A DNA stretch of 64,000 nt from Maricaulis sp965228215 (lineage in GTDB: Bacteria; Pseudomonadota; Alphaproteobacteria; Caulobacterales; Maricaulaceae). The stretch spans positions 2,852,001 through 2,916,000 of the forward strand of contig OZ245800.1 of NCBI GenBank assembly GCA_965228215.1, read 5' to 3'. Of this stretch, positions 40,947 through 50,493 are shown one piece after another. Position 1 is the first letter of the stretch; every line of letters starts with the position of its first letter. Position numbers and translations under genes: made by a program. The notes under the pieces are model-generated. The model saw nothing but the letters and a program-made list of their open reading frames with translations, was not told the DNA's origin and did not search any database.

Positions 40947-41864
40947 ATGGCGGCGACCGATCAGCCGATTATCATCAAGAAAGTCGTTAAGGGCGGTGGT
41001 CATGGACACCATGGCGGCGCCTGGAAAGTCGCATATGCCGACTTCGTGACGGCGATGATGGCATTCTTCCTGCTCATGTGGCTCATCAACACGACCACGC
41101 CAGAGCAAAAACGCGGTATTGCCGACTATTTCGCCCCCGCCAGCGTCAGCCCGTCCAACAGCGGCAGCGGCGGTGTCCTGGCCGGCACCTCCCCCGGAGA
41201 TGAAGGCGCGCAGGGCCGCGGCGACAACACGATCCGCCAGATGCTCGCGCCGCGCGCACCCGATACGAATGACAGCCAGGACCAGGAAACGCCCGAGGCC
41301 AGCCCGGAATCCACGAGCGAGCCGGAAGTAACCCTCGAGGCGATCGCCGCCGCACAGCAAATGCGCGAGGACGCCATGTTCCAGAGCGCCGCCATGTCGC
41401 TGCGCCAGTCCATCCAGGACATGCCGGAACTGGCCGAGATTTCGCATCAGATCCTCGTCGACATCACGCCGGAAGGCCTGCGCATCCAGCTGCAGGACGA
41501 GGAAGGCCGCCCGATGTTCAATCCGGGTTCTGTCGTACCGAACGAGCGGGCCGTGACCCTGCTGCGGGCTGTGGCACAGATCGCGGAACGCCTGCCGAAT
41601 CGTCTCGCCATTGCCGGTCACACCGATTCCGGTCCGACCGATATCGAGGGTTATTCCAACTGGAACCTGTCGGCTGACCGCGCCAATGCGGCCCGGGCCG
41701 TGCTGCAGGAATCCGGTATCGGCAATGACCGGATCTACGAGGTCCGCGGCAAGGCCGGGTCCGAACCGCTCTACCCGGACAATCCCTACATGGCAGGCAA
41801 TCGCCGGATTTCCATCACGCTGCTGCGCGAAGCACCCGTGATGCCGGCCGGCCACCAGCTCTGA
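40947..41864 (+). CDS. motB: Flagellar motor stator protein MotB
   Basis: MotB anchors the proton-driven stator to peptidoglycan. Near the N-terminus GAWKVAYADFVTAMMAFFLLMWLI holds the single membrane helix and the essential proton-binding Asp (YADF). A disordered linker rich in Ser, Glu and Thr follows (~60-130), then the OmpA-like peptidoglycan-binding domain (AIAGHTDSGPTDIEGYSNWNLSADRANAA near residue 215-245). ATG 40947 is preferred because AGGGTGG lies 6 bases upstream. No motA is adjacent, as in Caulobacter where the two genes are unlinked. The protein implies flagellar motility. Confidence 0.95.
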   Translation: MAATDQPIIIKKVVKGGGHGHHGGAWKVAYADFVTAMMAFFLLMWLINTTTPEQKRGIADYFAPASVSPSNSGSGGVLAGTSPGDEGAQGRGDNTIRQMLAPRAPDTNDSQDQETPEASPESTSEPEVTLEAIAAAQQMREDAMFQSAAMSLRQSIQDMPELAEISHQILVDITPEGLRIQLQDEEGRPMFNPGSVVPNERAVTLLRAVAQIAERLPNRLAIAGHTDSGPTDIEGYSNWNLSADRANAARAVLQESGIGNDRIYEVRGKAGSEPLYPDNPYMAGNRRISITLLREAPVMPAGHQL

Positions 41865-41967
41865 CGCGAACGCGGCTTTCGCCGCAAGAAGAGACTTCGC
41901 AAGCCGGCGCGGCGCATGCTAGCGTCGGCTTCGGGTCAATTCGCATCAAGAGCTTCAAAACAAAGCA

Positions 41968-43812
41968 ATGTTTGAAACGGCGTCTGTAGAAGTCTGGCAG
42001 ATGTGGGTCGTGCTCGCCGGTGTCGGTGTCGCGGTCATCTTCTACTGCCTCGACCGCGTCCCGCTCGAATTCGTTTCGGCGGCGATCGTGGCCGGCCTGC
42101 TGCTCTTCTTCCAGGCCTTCCCGATGGACACCGGCAATCCGACGGCGACACAATTGCTGTCCGGCTTCGCCAATCCGGCCCTGATCACCATTCTCGCCCT
42201 GCTGATTGTCGGCCAGGGCATATTCCAGACCGGGGCCATGGACGGGCCGACGCGTTTCCTGCTGGAGAGTTATGACCAGCATCCGCGCGTGACCCTGTTC
42301 GCGATGTTCGCCTTCGTCTTCGTGATCAGTGCCTTCATCAACAATACGCCGGTCGTGGTCATGTTCGTGCCGATCCTGGTCGCGATCTCGAAGCGCATGG
42401 AGCGGAGCCCATCCAAGCTGATGATTCCGCTCAGCTATGTCTGCATCCTGGCTGGCATGACGACGCTCATCGGTTCCTCAACCAATCTGCTTGTCGCCGA
42501 TGCGCTGATGACCACAAGCGGGATCGAGCTCGGCTTCTTTTCGCCGACCGGCCCGGGCCTCTATCTGGCCGCGATCGGCATGCTCTACATCTTCATCGTG
42601 ATGCCCCGCTTCCTGCCGGACCGGCAGTCAATGGAGGGGGAGCTGTCCGCGTCGGACGGACGCCAATACATCGCCCAGATTGAAGTCACGAGCGATCACC
42701 CCCTGCTCGGTAAAAAACCCGTGGCGGGCATGTTCAGCGACCTGCCGGACATGACGGTGCGCATGATCCAGCGCGGTGAACACGCGCTCCTGCCGCCCTT
42801 CGACCAGACGGAATTGAAGGTCGGGGATCTTGTCATCGTCGCGACGACCCGCCGCAAACTGTCCGAGCTTCTCTCGAAGAATGCCGATTTCATGCGCGGC
42901 ATGCTGCAGACCGTGTCCGAGGGCGACAGTTCGCCGACCCCGGGCGACAGCCTGGCCATGACGGAAGCGGTCGTCGCGCCGGGCTCGCGCCTGATCGGAC
43001 GCACGATCCAGCAGATCGGCTTCCGGCATTCCACCGGCTGCGTGGTGATGGGTATCCAGCGCCGCAGCCGCATGATCCGCGCCCGCATGGGCGAGATCCG
43101 GCTGGAGGCCGGCGACACGCTGCTTCTGTTCGGCACGTCCACAGCCATGCGCCGCCTGCGGGCCGATCGTGATCTTCTCCTCCTGGAATGGGCCACGACC
43201 GCCGTCGCCGATCCGCGCCGCACGCTGGCGGCCCGCATTGTATTCGCCGGCGTGGTCTTTTTCGCCGCAACCGGCCTCCTGCCGATCGTGCACGCCTCCT
43301 TCGCCGGCGCTGTCGCGATGATCGCCACCGGTTGCCTGAATTCTCGCCAGGCCGCGCGCGCTGTCGATCTGCGGATCTATCTCCTGATCGGATCGGCCCT
43401 GTCCCTGGGCACGGCGCTCCAGGCTACCGGCGGTGCGGACCTGCTGGCCACGGCCGTCGTCTCGGTCTTCGCACCCTTCGGGCCGGTCGTCCTGCTGTCG
43501 GCCATGTTCATCCTGGTCGCGATCCTGACCAATGTCCTGTCCAACAGCGCCACCGCCATCCTGTTCACGCCGATCGCCGTGGGCGCCGCCAACCAGATCG
43601 GTGAGGACCCGACCCTGTTCGCCCTGACCGTCCTGTTCGCGGCGAATACATGTTTCGCAACCCCGATCGGCTATCAGACCAATCTCCTCGTCATGGGGCC
43701 CGGACACTACAAGTTCGGCGATTACCTGCGTGCCGGAGCGCCGCTGGTGGTCGTTTTCTGGCTTGCCTTCACCGCCTATCTCGCGCTCCATTACGGCATG
43801 GGTGGTTCGTGA
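41968..43812 (+). CDS. SLC13/DASS-family transporter with two RCK_C domains
   Basis: A 614-residue inner membrane anion transporter. N-terminal helices include FINNTPVVVMFVPILVAI and the SSTNLLVADALM hairpin typical of the DASS/ArsB fold, with a second half holding LTNVLSNSATAILFTPIAV. Between them lie two RCK_C (TrkA-C) domains at ~220-295 (YIAQIEVTSDHPLLGK) and ~320-400 (EAVVAPGSRLIGRTI), which may sense ligands. Substrates of relatives include sulphate, phosphate and dicarboxylates. A 103-base gap follows motB. Confidence 0.9.
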   Translation: MFETASVEVWQMWVVLAGVGVAVIFYCLDRVPLEFVSAAIVAGLLLFFQAFPMDTGNPTATQLLSGFANPALITILALLIVGQGIFQTGAMDGPTRFLLESYDQHPRVTLFAMFAFVFVISAFINNTPVVVMFVPILVAISKRMERSPSKLMIPLSYVCILAGMTTLIGSSTNLLVADALMTTSGIELGFFSPTGPGLYLAAIGMLYIFIVMPRFLPDRQSMEGELSASDGRQYIAQIEVTSDHPLLGKKPVAGMFSDLPDMTVRMIQRGEHALLPPFDQTELKVGDLVIVATTRRKLSELLSKNADFMRGMLQTVSEGDSSPTPGDSLAMTEAVVAPGSRLIGRTIQQIGFRHSTGCVVMGIQRRSRMIRARMGEIRLEAGDTLLLFGTSTAMRRLRADRDLLLLEWATTAVADPRRTLAARIVFAGVVFFAATGLLPIVHASFAGAVAMIATGCLNSRQAARAVDLRIYLLIGSALSLGTALQATGGADLLATAVVSVFAPFGPVVLLSAMFILVAILTNVLSNSATAILFTPIAVGAANQIGEDPTLFALTVLFAANTCFATPIGYQTNLLVMGPGHYKFGDYLRAGAPLVVVFWLAFTAYLALHYGMGGS

Positions 43813-43861
43813 GGATCACCGTGAGGATCTCCGGCAGGACCGGCAAAACTGAAGGAATGAC

Positions 43862-44614
43862 GTGACCCGTCCCTTCTCGACACGCTCGATACCCTTTTTC
43901 CTGACGGCCTCGGCGCCGTGTCCCTACCTGCCCGGACGCCTTGAGCGAAAGGTCTTCACGCGGATCGAGCCCGGCGAAGGCCCTGCCCTCAATGACGCCC
44001 TCACCCATGCCGGTTTCCGGCGCAGCCAGGCCGTGCTCTACCGCCCGGCCTGCGAGAGCTGCGACGCCTGCCGCTCGGTGCGCATCGATGCCGAGGCCTT
44101 CGACTGGAAACGGCGCTGGCGCAAGCTGGCGCGCCGCAATGCGGATCTCCGGGTCTCGACATCGTCCTACGAGGCCACGGAAGAACAGTTCGACCTGATG
44201 AGCCGCTATCTCGGTAGCCGCCATGGTGACGGCGACATGGCTGGCATGACCTTCGCCGAATACGTGATGATGGTGGAGGAAGGCGCCCAGCGCACACATG
44301 TCGCCGAGTATCGCGACGCCGCCGGACGCCTGATCGCGGCCGCCCTGACCGATGTGCTCAAGGACGGGCTCTCGCTTGTCTACAGTTTCTTTGACCCGGA
44401 CGAAGTCCGCCGGAGTCTCGGCGCCTACATAATCCTGGATGCTGTGCGGCAGGCGGAAGCCGCCGGATTGCCCTTTGTGTACTTGGGTTACTGGGTGCCA
44501 GGCAGCCGCAAAATGTCCTACAAGGCCAATTTCCAGCCCCTGCAGGTACTCACGCCCGCAGGCTGGCAGCCGCACGACACGCTGGATATCAAAGAGGACG
44601 ACGTCCTAGACTAA
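43862..44614 (+). CDS. bpt: Aspartate/glutamate leucyl-tRNA-protein transferase Bpt
   Basis: Bpt adds leucine from Leu-tRNA to N-terminal Asp or Glu, marking proteins for the ClpS/ClpAP N-end rule. The 250-residue protein belongs to the ATE family: CPYLPGRLERKVFTRI, the cysteine-containing ACESCDACRSVRIDA near residue 62, and the C-terminal FVYLGYWVPGSRKMSYKANFQPLQVL. GTG start with AAGGA upstream, 49 bases after the transporter gene, possibly co-transcribed. Confidence 0.93.
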   Translation: MTRPFSTRSIPFFLTASAPCPYLPGRLERKVFTRIEPGEGPALNDALTHAGFRRSQAVLYRPACESCDACRSVRIDAEAFDWKRRWRKLARRNADLRVSTSSYEATEEQFDLMSRYLGSRHGDGDMAGMTFAEYVMMVEEGAQRTHVAEYRDAAGRLIAAALTDVLKDGLSLVYSFFDPDEVRRSLGAYIILDAVRQAEAAGLPFVYLGYWVPGSRKMSYKANFQPLQVLTPAGWQPHDTLDIKEDDVLD

Positions 44615-44654
44615 CCGGACCAGTCCAGCGTACCGAATCCCGGGGGAGACAAGC

Positions 44655-45776
44655 ATGGATCGACGCACGTTTCTGAGCGGCGCCACCGTCGCAGCCGCAA
44701 CCGTAGCCACAGCCTGTGGCGACACGGGTCAGCAGAGCGACAGCTCGCCCTCCGCCCCGGCGGTCAATCGCGGCATCAAGCGCCTGCGCATGGTCACCAC
44801 CTGGCCAGCCAATTTCCCGGGGCTCGGCACGGCAGCCAACAATGTCGCCGCCTACGCGAACGCGATGTCCGGCGGCACGCTGGACATCCGCGTCTATGCG
44901 GCCGGCGAGATCGTCAGCGCCTTCGAGGCCTTCGACGCGGTCTCCGAAGGCACGGCGGACATGTATCACGGCGCCGAATACTACTGGCAGGGCAAGAGCC
45001 CGGCCTTCAACTTCTTCACCGCCGTCCCGATGGGCATGACCGCGACCGAGATCATGGCCTGGGTCGAATTCGGTGGCGGCCAGGCGCTGTGGGACGAGCT
45101 GGCCGGCCAGTTCAACATCAAACCCTTCCAGGCCGGCAATTCCGGCCACCAGATGGGTGGTTGGTTCAAGCGGGAGATCAATTCGCTCGAGGATTTCCGC
45201 GGTCTGCGCATGCGCATCCCGGGACTGGGCGGCAATGTCCTGCGTGAGCTGGGCGGCGCGGCCGTGACCCTGTCCGGCGGCGAGATCTATCCGGCCCTCC
45301 AGTCCGGCGCGATCGACGCCACGGAATGGGTTGGTCCGTGGAATGACCTCGCCTTCGGTTTCTACCGCGAGGCGCCCTTCTATTACGGACCGGGTTTCCA
45401 CGAGCCGGGCTCCTGCCTGGGTGTCGGCATGAATCTCGATACCTGGAACGGTCTGGACAGTGATCACCAGGCGATCATCCAGGCAGCCTGCCGTGCGGCG
45501 AACAATACCTGTATCGCAGAATTCCAGTACCAGAACGCCGTGGCGCTGAATGTGCTGCAGACCGAACACAATATCCAGCTGCGCAGTTTCACCGACGAGA
45601 TGTGGACGCGCATCGGCGAGATTTCCGAACAGGTCGTGGCCGATACCGGCAATGCCGACGCCATGACCCGCCGGGTCTATGAGAGCTATCTCGAAGCCCG
45701 TAACCAGATGCGCGAATGGGGCCGGATTGCCGAAATGCCCTATATGATGCAGCGCGAACGCGTACTCCCGCGCTGA
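44655..45776 (+). CDS. TRAP transporter substrate-binding protein (DctP family, Tat-exported)
   Basis: A 373-residue periplasmic solute receptor. The signal MDRRTFLSGATVAAATVATACG has a twin-arginine motif and also ends in a lipobox-like ATAC, so Tat export with possible lipidation. The body has the DctP-family blocks LRMVTTWPANFPGLG, EDFRGLRMRIPGLGGNVLRELGGAAV and AIDATEWVGPWNDLAFGFY, which includes the conserved Arg that binds the ligand carboxylate. It resembles the TakP-like subgroup binding 2-oxo acids, but the substrate is inferred only. First gene of a three-gene transporter operon. Confidence 0.93.
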   Translation: MDRRTFLSGATVAAATVATACGDTGQQSDSSPSAPAVNRGIKRLRMVTTWPANFPGLGTAANNVAAYANAMSGGTLDIRVYAAGEIVSAFEAFDAVSEGTADMYHGAEYYWQGKSPAFNFFTAVPMGMTATEIMAWVEFGGGQALWDELAGQFNIKPFQAGNSGHQMGGWFKREINSLEDFRGLRMRIPGLGGNVLRELGGAAVTLSGGEIYPALQSGAIDATEWVGPWNDLAFGFYREAPFYYGPGFHEPGSCLGVGMNLDTWNGLDSDHQAIIQAACRAANNTCIAEFQYQNAVALNVLQTEHNIQLRSFTDEMWTRIGEISEQVVADTGNADAMTRRVYESYLEARNQMREWGRIAEMPYMMQRERVLPR

Positions 45777-45780
45777 TCCG

Positions 45781-46563
45781 ATGCGCCCGGGCGATACGCT
45801 GATCCTGGTCCTTGGCGCTCTAGCGCTGGTGCTGACCTTCATCGACGCCGCCACGGGTGGCGGTGTCGCCGGATGGGCCCAGCAGAACCTGGCCGGCAGC
45901 GCCCAGGCCTTCGGCGGACTGGCTGCGCGTTTTGCGCAATTCGCCTGGCCGCTTCTCCTGTTTCCGCTGATCGCCGGCATTGCCGGACGTTTCGTGACCA
46001 TGCCGGGCGCCGTTTCGGGGGGATTGCGGCGCACGGCGCTCTCCCTCGACACGATCAGCACGCAGATCGGCGGCGCGGCGCGCTGGTTCGCCCTGGGCCT
46101 CGTCATCGTGACGGCGACAATCGTGATCCAGCGTTATGTCTTCGGCTATGCCTCGACCAAGCTGCAGGAGAGCGTGATCTACATGCACGCCCTGCTCTTC
46201 CTGTTGGCCTCGGCCTCGACGCTTCTCAATGGCGGACATGTGCGCGTGGATGTCTTCTATTCAAAGGCCACGAAGCGCGGCAAAGCCTGGATCGACCTGC
46301 TAGGCACCTATCTGACGCTCATCCCGATGAGCGCCCTCATTCTCTGGTCGTCGACCGGATACATGAACTCGACCTGGCGCATTCTCGAACGCTCGCGAGA
46401 AAGCGATGGCCTGCCCTTCGTCTTCCTCCTGAAAACAGCCATTCCGCTGTTCGCGATCCTGATGATCATCCAGGGGATTTCAATGGCCTGCCGGGCCGCG
46501 CTCACCATTGCCGGCGAAGAGGCTCCGCCCACGCCGCGCAATGATGCGGAAGCGGAGGTCTGA
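45781..46563 (+). CDS. TRAP transporter small permease (DctQ family)
   Basis: A 260-residue membrane protein, larger than the usual 160-200 residues because of an N-terminal extension with two extra hydrophobic segments (DTLILVLGALALVLTFID and FAWPLLLFPLIAGIAG). The DctQ core has VIQRYVFGYASTKLQESVIYMHALLF, NGGHVRVDVFYSK and the last helix FAILMIIQGISMACRAA. It starts 4 bases after the receptor gene and ends 2 bases before the large permease gene. Confidence 0.9.
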   Translation: MRPGDTLILVLGALALVLTFIDAATGGGVAGWAQQNLAGSAQAFGGLAARFAQFAWPLLLFPLIAGIAGRFVTMPGAVSGGLRRTALSLDTISTQIGGAARWFALGLVIVTATIVIQRYVFGYASTKLQESVIYMHALLFLLASASTLLNGGHVRVDVFYSKATKRGKAWIDLLGTYLTLIPMSALILWSSTGYMNSTWRILERSRESDGLPFVFLLKTAIPLFAILMIIQGISMACRAALTIAGEEAPPTPRNDAEAEV

Positions 46564-46565
46564 TC

Positions 46566-48161
46566 ATGCAGATGATCATCGAATTCCTGCCCTTCCTGAT
46601 GTTCATCGCGGCCTTCGCCGCCCTGCTGCGCGGCTATCCTGTGGCCTTCACGCTGGCGGGCGTCGCCATCGGTTTTGCCCTGATCGGCATGCAGCTGGGC
46701 GTGTTTGACGCCATCCATTTCCGGGCCTTCCCGCAACGCATCTACGGCAATCTGATGGAGATGGACCGCCAGATCCTGGTCGCCGTGCCGCTGTTCGTGT
46801 TCATGGGCGTAATGCTGGAAAAATCGAAGGTCGCCGAGGAATTGCTCGACGCGATGGGCGCTCTCTTCGGTTCCATGCGCGGCGGTCTGGGAATATCCGT
46901 GGTCGTCGTGGGCGCGTTGCTCGCGGCCTCAACCGGTATCGTCGGCGCCACCGTGGTGACGATGGGCCTGCTCTCCCTGCCGACCATGCTCAAACGGGGT
47001 TATTCGCCCTCGCTTGCCGCCGGTTCTATTGCTGCAGCAGGCACGCTTGGCCAGATCATTCCGCCCTCCATCGTGCTGGTCCTGCTGGGCGACCAGATCT
47101 CCAACGCCTACCAGGAAGCCCAGCGCGCCCAGGGCATTTTTGCGCCGGACATCGTCTCGGTCGGTGACCTTTTCGCCGGAGCGCTGATCCCGGGCCTCCT
47201 GCTCGTCATCCTCTACGTGGCCTACCAGGTCACGGTCGCCATCATGAACCCGTCCAGCGCGCCCGCGGCTCCGAAGCCGGAAGGCGGCACGGATTGGGGC
47301 AAGGTGATGCACGCCCTCCTGCCTCCGCTGGGCCTGATCTTTGCCGTGCTGGGCTCCATCCTGGCGGGTCTCGCCACGCCGACCGAAGCCGCGGGCGTTG
47401 GCGCCGTCGGCGCGACCTTCCTCGCCGGTGCCCGCAATGCCGGTTCCGATACCAATCCGCGCGGTGGCCAGTGGATGGCCTTTGCGGGGCTTGCCGCCCT
47501 GCTCGGCTTGATCGCTATCGTGGTCCTGGCGAATATCGGTTCGGAGCGACGTCTCTACGTGGCCGATCTCGGCCCGGTGGGCAGCATGTTTGCCTTCTTC
47601 CTCGTCGCCGTGACGCTGATCGGTGCCGCGCTGAGCCTGCTGCGCCTCAAGCGGACCGGCGTGCTGGACGAGGTGATGCGCTCGACCGCCGCCATTTCGG
47701 CCATGGTCTTCGTGATCCTGATCGGCGCCGCGCTCTTCTCCCTGATCTTCCGCGAACTGGGCGGCGACGAGACGGTCCAGCATGCCCTGGAAGCCGTGCC
47801 CGGCGGCAAATGGGGGGCCTTGGCCATCGTCATGCTGGTCATGTTCCTGCTGGGTTTCTTCCTCGACTTCATCGAGATCACCTTCGTGGTCGTGCCTATC
47901 GTGGCGCCGATCCTGCTGATGATGGGCATCGACCCGGTCTGGCTGGGCGTGTTGATGGCGATGAATCTCCAGACCAGTTTTCTGACCCCGCCCTTCGGCT
48001 TCGCGCTCTTCTATCTCAGGGGCGTCGCACCGCCGGAAGTCACGACCGGCGCCATCTATCGCGGCGCCATTCCCTTCGTGATTATCCAGCTCCTGGCGAT
48101 CCTGGCCGTGGCGCTTATCCCGGCTCTCGCAACGGGTCTGCCGGACTGGCTGTATGGGTAG
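46566..48161 (+). CDS. TRAP transporter large permease (DctM family)
   Basis: A 531-residue, about 12-14-helix Na+-coupled transport subunit. It has RQILVAVPLFVFMGVMLEKSKVAEEL, ASTGIVGATVVTMGLLSLPTMLKRGY, IIPPSIVLVLLGDQISNAYQEA and the C-terminal FLDFIEITFVVVPIVAPIL and MNLQTSFLTPPFGFALFYLRGV. It is longer than typical DctM (~430) because of an insertion near residues 285-345 that adds hydrophobic segments, as seen in TakM-like proteins. Last gene of the transporter operon. Confidence 0.93.
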   Translation: MQMIIEFLPFLMFIAAFAALLRGYPVAFTLAGVAIGFALIGMQLGVFDAIHFRAFPQRIYGNLMEMDRQILVAVPLFVFMGVMLEKSKVAEELLDAMGALFGSMRGGLGISVVVVGALLAASTGIVGATVVTMGLLSLPTMLKRGYSPSLAAGSIAAAGTLGQIIPPSIVLVLLGDQISNAYQEAQRAQGIFAPDIVSVGDLFAGALIPGLLLVILYVAYQVTVAIMNPSSAPAAPKPEGGTDWGKVMHALLPPLGLIFAVLGSILAGLATPTEAAGVGAVGATFLAGARNAGSDTNPRGGQWMAFAGLAALLGLIAIVVLANIGSERRLYVADLGPVGSMFAFFLVAVTLIGAALSLLRLKRTGVLDEVMRSTAAISAMVFVILIGAALFSLIFRELGGDETVQHALEAVPGGKWGALAIVMLVMFLLGFFLDFIEITFVVVPIVAPILLMMGIDPVWLGVLMAMNLQTSFLTPPFGFALFYLRGVAPPEVTTGAIYRGAIPFVIIQLLAILAVALIPALATGLPDWLYG

Positions 48162-48179
48162 ATCGGCCCACGCATTCCC

Positions 48180-48298
48180 TTCCCCCATTCATGGGGAAAG
48201 TGGCCGAACCAAAGGTGAGGTCGATGGGGGCAGGTCACCCGGTCACTCACCCCCTCCGAATTCGCTTCGCTCATCCACCTCCCCCATGAATGGGGGAG
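48180..48298. repeat. Palindromic intergenic repeat element with 24-bp inverted ends
   Basis: The left end (48180-48203) is the reverse complement of the right end (48275-48298) at 21 of 24 positions, and all three differences are transitions. Each end is itself a palindrome around CCCCCATgaATGGGG. Inside, ggtgag (48214-48219) pairs with ctcacc (48246-48251). This is the layout of a REP/MITE-like element. It sits between the TRAP operon and the AI-2E permease gene and forms that gene's 5' leader. Confidence 0.7.
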
Positions 48299-48314
48299 AA
48301 AAAGGTCTCGCCCG

Positions 48315-49463
48315 ATGACACCCCAACGCAAGCTCGAACTAGAACGCGGTTTCATCGCTGTCCTGGCCCTGGTGATCTCCGGGATATTCCTCTGGATGAT
48401 CCGCGATTACCTGGCCGCGCTCTTCCTTGCGGCCGTGCTGACGCTGTTCCTGCAGGGACCGCAGGACTGGCTCTCCGGCAAGTTGGGCGGGCGCAAGGGG
48501 TTGTCGGCAGGGCTTCTGGTGGCCGCGTCTTTCCTGGCGCTGGTCATACCCGCGGCGATCCTGCTGGGCGTCGTCATCGAACAGGCCGTGGAAGTCACGG
48601 CCCTGGTCACGCCCTGGGTGCAGGAGCAGGTCGTGGAGATCCGCGAGAACGGACTGGACGGCCTACCCGAATGGCTGCCCTTCCGCGAGGAAGTGATCCA
48701 GTACCAAGCCACGATCACGGCCCGGCTGGGCGATCTCGCCGGCACGGTCGGGCGCATCCTGGTAGGCAGTCTGCGCGCCGGTACGGGCGGTGTGCTCGTG
48801 GCCACGCTCAACTTCTTCATCCTCATCTATGCGCTGTTCTTCTTCCTGCTGACCGGCCGAGAGACCGGACGCAAGGCGGTCTCGCTGATCCCGATGACTA
48901 CGCGCGACCGGGAAATGCTGGCCGAACGCGCCGTGTCGACCATTCGCGCGACGGTGAAGGGCTCCTTCCTGATCGCCTTGGTGCAAGGCGCCCTCACCGG
49001 TATTGGACTGTTCGTGGCGGGCGTGCCCGGTGCGATCTTCTGGGGCGCCGTTGCCGCCCTCCTGTCGATCATCCCGATGATCGGCCCGCCGCTGATCTGG
49101 GTGCCGGCCGCGATCTGGCTCTTCGTGACGGGTCAGCCCGTCCACGCGCTCGGCCTGGCGGCCTGGGGCGGTATCGTCGTCTCCACCTCGGACAATATCC
49201 TGCGCCCGATCCTCGTCGGGAAAGACGCGAAAATGTCCGACCTCATGGTACTGATCTCCACCCTGGGGGGCCTGACGCTCTTCGGCGCTGTTGGCATTAT
49301 CATCGGCCCGGTCATCGCCGCCCTCTTCTCCTCGGTCTGGTTCATCTTCCGCGAAGCCTTTGACGGCTTCCTGGACGAGGAAGAGGAAGAGATCGACGAA
49401 GAATTCAAGGCTGAGCTGGCCGAAGCCAGCGATCCGCCGGACGAGCCGACACCTGGCATGTAG
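48315..49463 (+). CDS. AI-2E family transporter (PerM/YdiK-like)
   Basis: A 382-residue inner membrane permease of the AI-2 exporter (AI-2E) superfamily. About eight helices are visible: GFIAVLALVISGIFLWMI, YLAALFLAAVLTLFL, LLVAASFLALVIPAAILLGVV, then LNFFILIYALFFFLL and the conserved ATVKGSFLIALVQGALTGIGLFVAGVPGAIFWG block, and LVLISTLGGLTLFGAVGIIIGPVIAAL near the end. The C-terminus is strongly acidic. Most family members transport unknown compounds. The ribosome site (AAAGG) directly follows the palindromic repeat. Confidence 0.9.
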   Translation: MTPQRKLELERGFIAVLALVISGIFLWMIRDYLAALFLAAVLTLFLQGPQDWLSGKLGGRKGLSAGLLVAASFLALVIPAAILLGVVIEQAVEVTALVTPWVQEQVVEIRENGLDGLPEWLPFREEVIQYQATITARLGDLAGTVGRILVGSLRAGTGGVLVATLNFFILIYALFFFLLTGRETGRKAVSLIPMTTRDREMLAERAVSTIRATVKGSFLIALVQGALTGIGLFVAGVPGAIFWGAVAALLSIIPMIGPPLIWVPAAIWLFVTGQPVHALGLAAWGGIVVSTSDNILRPILVGKDAKMSDLMVLISTLGGLTLFGAVGIIIGPVIAALFSSVWFIFREAFDGFLDEEEEEIDEEFKAELAEASDPPDEPTPGM

Positions 49464-49466
49464 CGA

Positions 49467-50489
49467 TCAGGGTTGCGGCACCGTCGGGTGCGGGCGTTTG
49501 CCGCCGGCGTGTTCAACCAGCGCATCGATGCGTTTGGGGATCGGCGGGTGTGTTGCGAACATGCCCATGAAACCCACCTTGGGGTTCTCGATGAACATTT
49601 CGCGGACCTCGTCCGGCGTGTCGCCAAGCCGGCCATTGCCCTCGATCTTGGCGAGGGCCGAGATCATGGCATCAGGGTTCTTGGTCAGTTCCACCGCGCC
49701 CGCATCGGCCATGTATTCCCGTTTGCGCGACAGAGTGAAGCGGATGACGATTGCCAGCAGCCAGGACAGGGCGACGATGCCGCCGGCGATGAAGATCAGC
49801 GCGCCGGCATTTCGCGAACGCCCGCCGCGACCACCACCGTGCAGCAGGCCGCGGAACACCATCTCGCCCACAAAGGACAGAATGCCCACGAAGATCACCG
49901 CGATCACCATCAGGCGCACATCCTTGTGACGGATATGGGAGAGTTCGTGGGCGAGCACAGCTTCCAGCTCGGCCGTATCAAGCGTGTCCATCAGCCCGCG
50001 CGTGACCGTCACCGTATACTGGCTCTCGGTCAGGCCCGACGCATAGGCATTGAGCGCCTGGTTCTCGATGATCGCCAGTTTCGGCATGGTCATGCCGCGC
50101 GAAATGCAGAGGTTTTCGAGCAGGTTATAAAGTTCCGGCTCGTCTCTCCGATTGACGGATTTCGCTCCGGTCGCGCGATTGATAATGCCCTGGTGGGCGA
50201 ACCAGGCGATGGCGAACCAGATCCCCGCACCGATCACCGCAAACACCATGATCCGCGGTAACAGGGCGAAGGCCGCCTGCATCGACTGCCAGATCGTGGG
50301 GTCATAGATGTTGGTGAGCCCCTTGTCCGTTTCCACGGTCAGCCCGTACTCACCCGTCATCGCCACCCAGATCAGCGCCACGGCATAACCGATCATGGTC
50401 AGCAGGACGGGAAAGCCGGCCAGCAGGACCACCGAGCGCAGATTATTGTTCCAGATATGAGAGCGAAGTCCCGTCGCGCTCAGGAACAT
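49467..50489 (-). CDS. M48-family metalloprotease (HtpX-like)
   Basis: A 340-residue integral-membrane zinc protease. Two N-terminal helices (VVLLAGFPVLLTMIGYAVALIW and MVFAVIGAGIWFAIAWF) precede the cytoplasmic protease core with the zinc motif AHELSHIRHKD near residue 180 and the third ligand in REYMADAGAV near 260; two more helices lie between. HtpX-like enzymes degrade damaged membrane proteins. ATG 50489 lies 4 bases after the lemA stop, giving the recurrent LemA-M48 pair; upstream in-frame codons are lemA antisense-frame sequence without similarity. Confidence 0.92.
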   Translation of the reverse strand: MFLSATGLRSHIWNNNLRSVVLLAGFPVLLTMIGYAVALIWVAMTGEYGLTVETDKGLTNIYDPTIWQSMQAAFALLPRIMVFAVIGAGIWFAIAWFAHQGIINRATGAKSVNRRDEPELYNLLENLCISRGMTMPKLAIIENQALNAYASGLTESQYTVTVTRGLMDTLDTAELEAVLAHELSHIRHKDVRLMVIAVIFVGILSFVGEMVFRGLLHGGGRGGRSRNAGALIFIAGGIVALSWLLAIVIRFTLSRKREYMADAGAVELTKNPDAMISALAKIEGNGRLGDTPDEVREMFIENPKVGFMGMFATHPPIPKRIDALVEHAGGKRPHPTVPQP

Positions 50490-50493
50490 CGGA

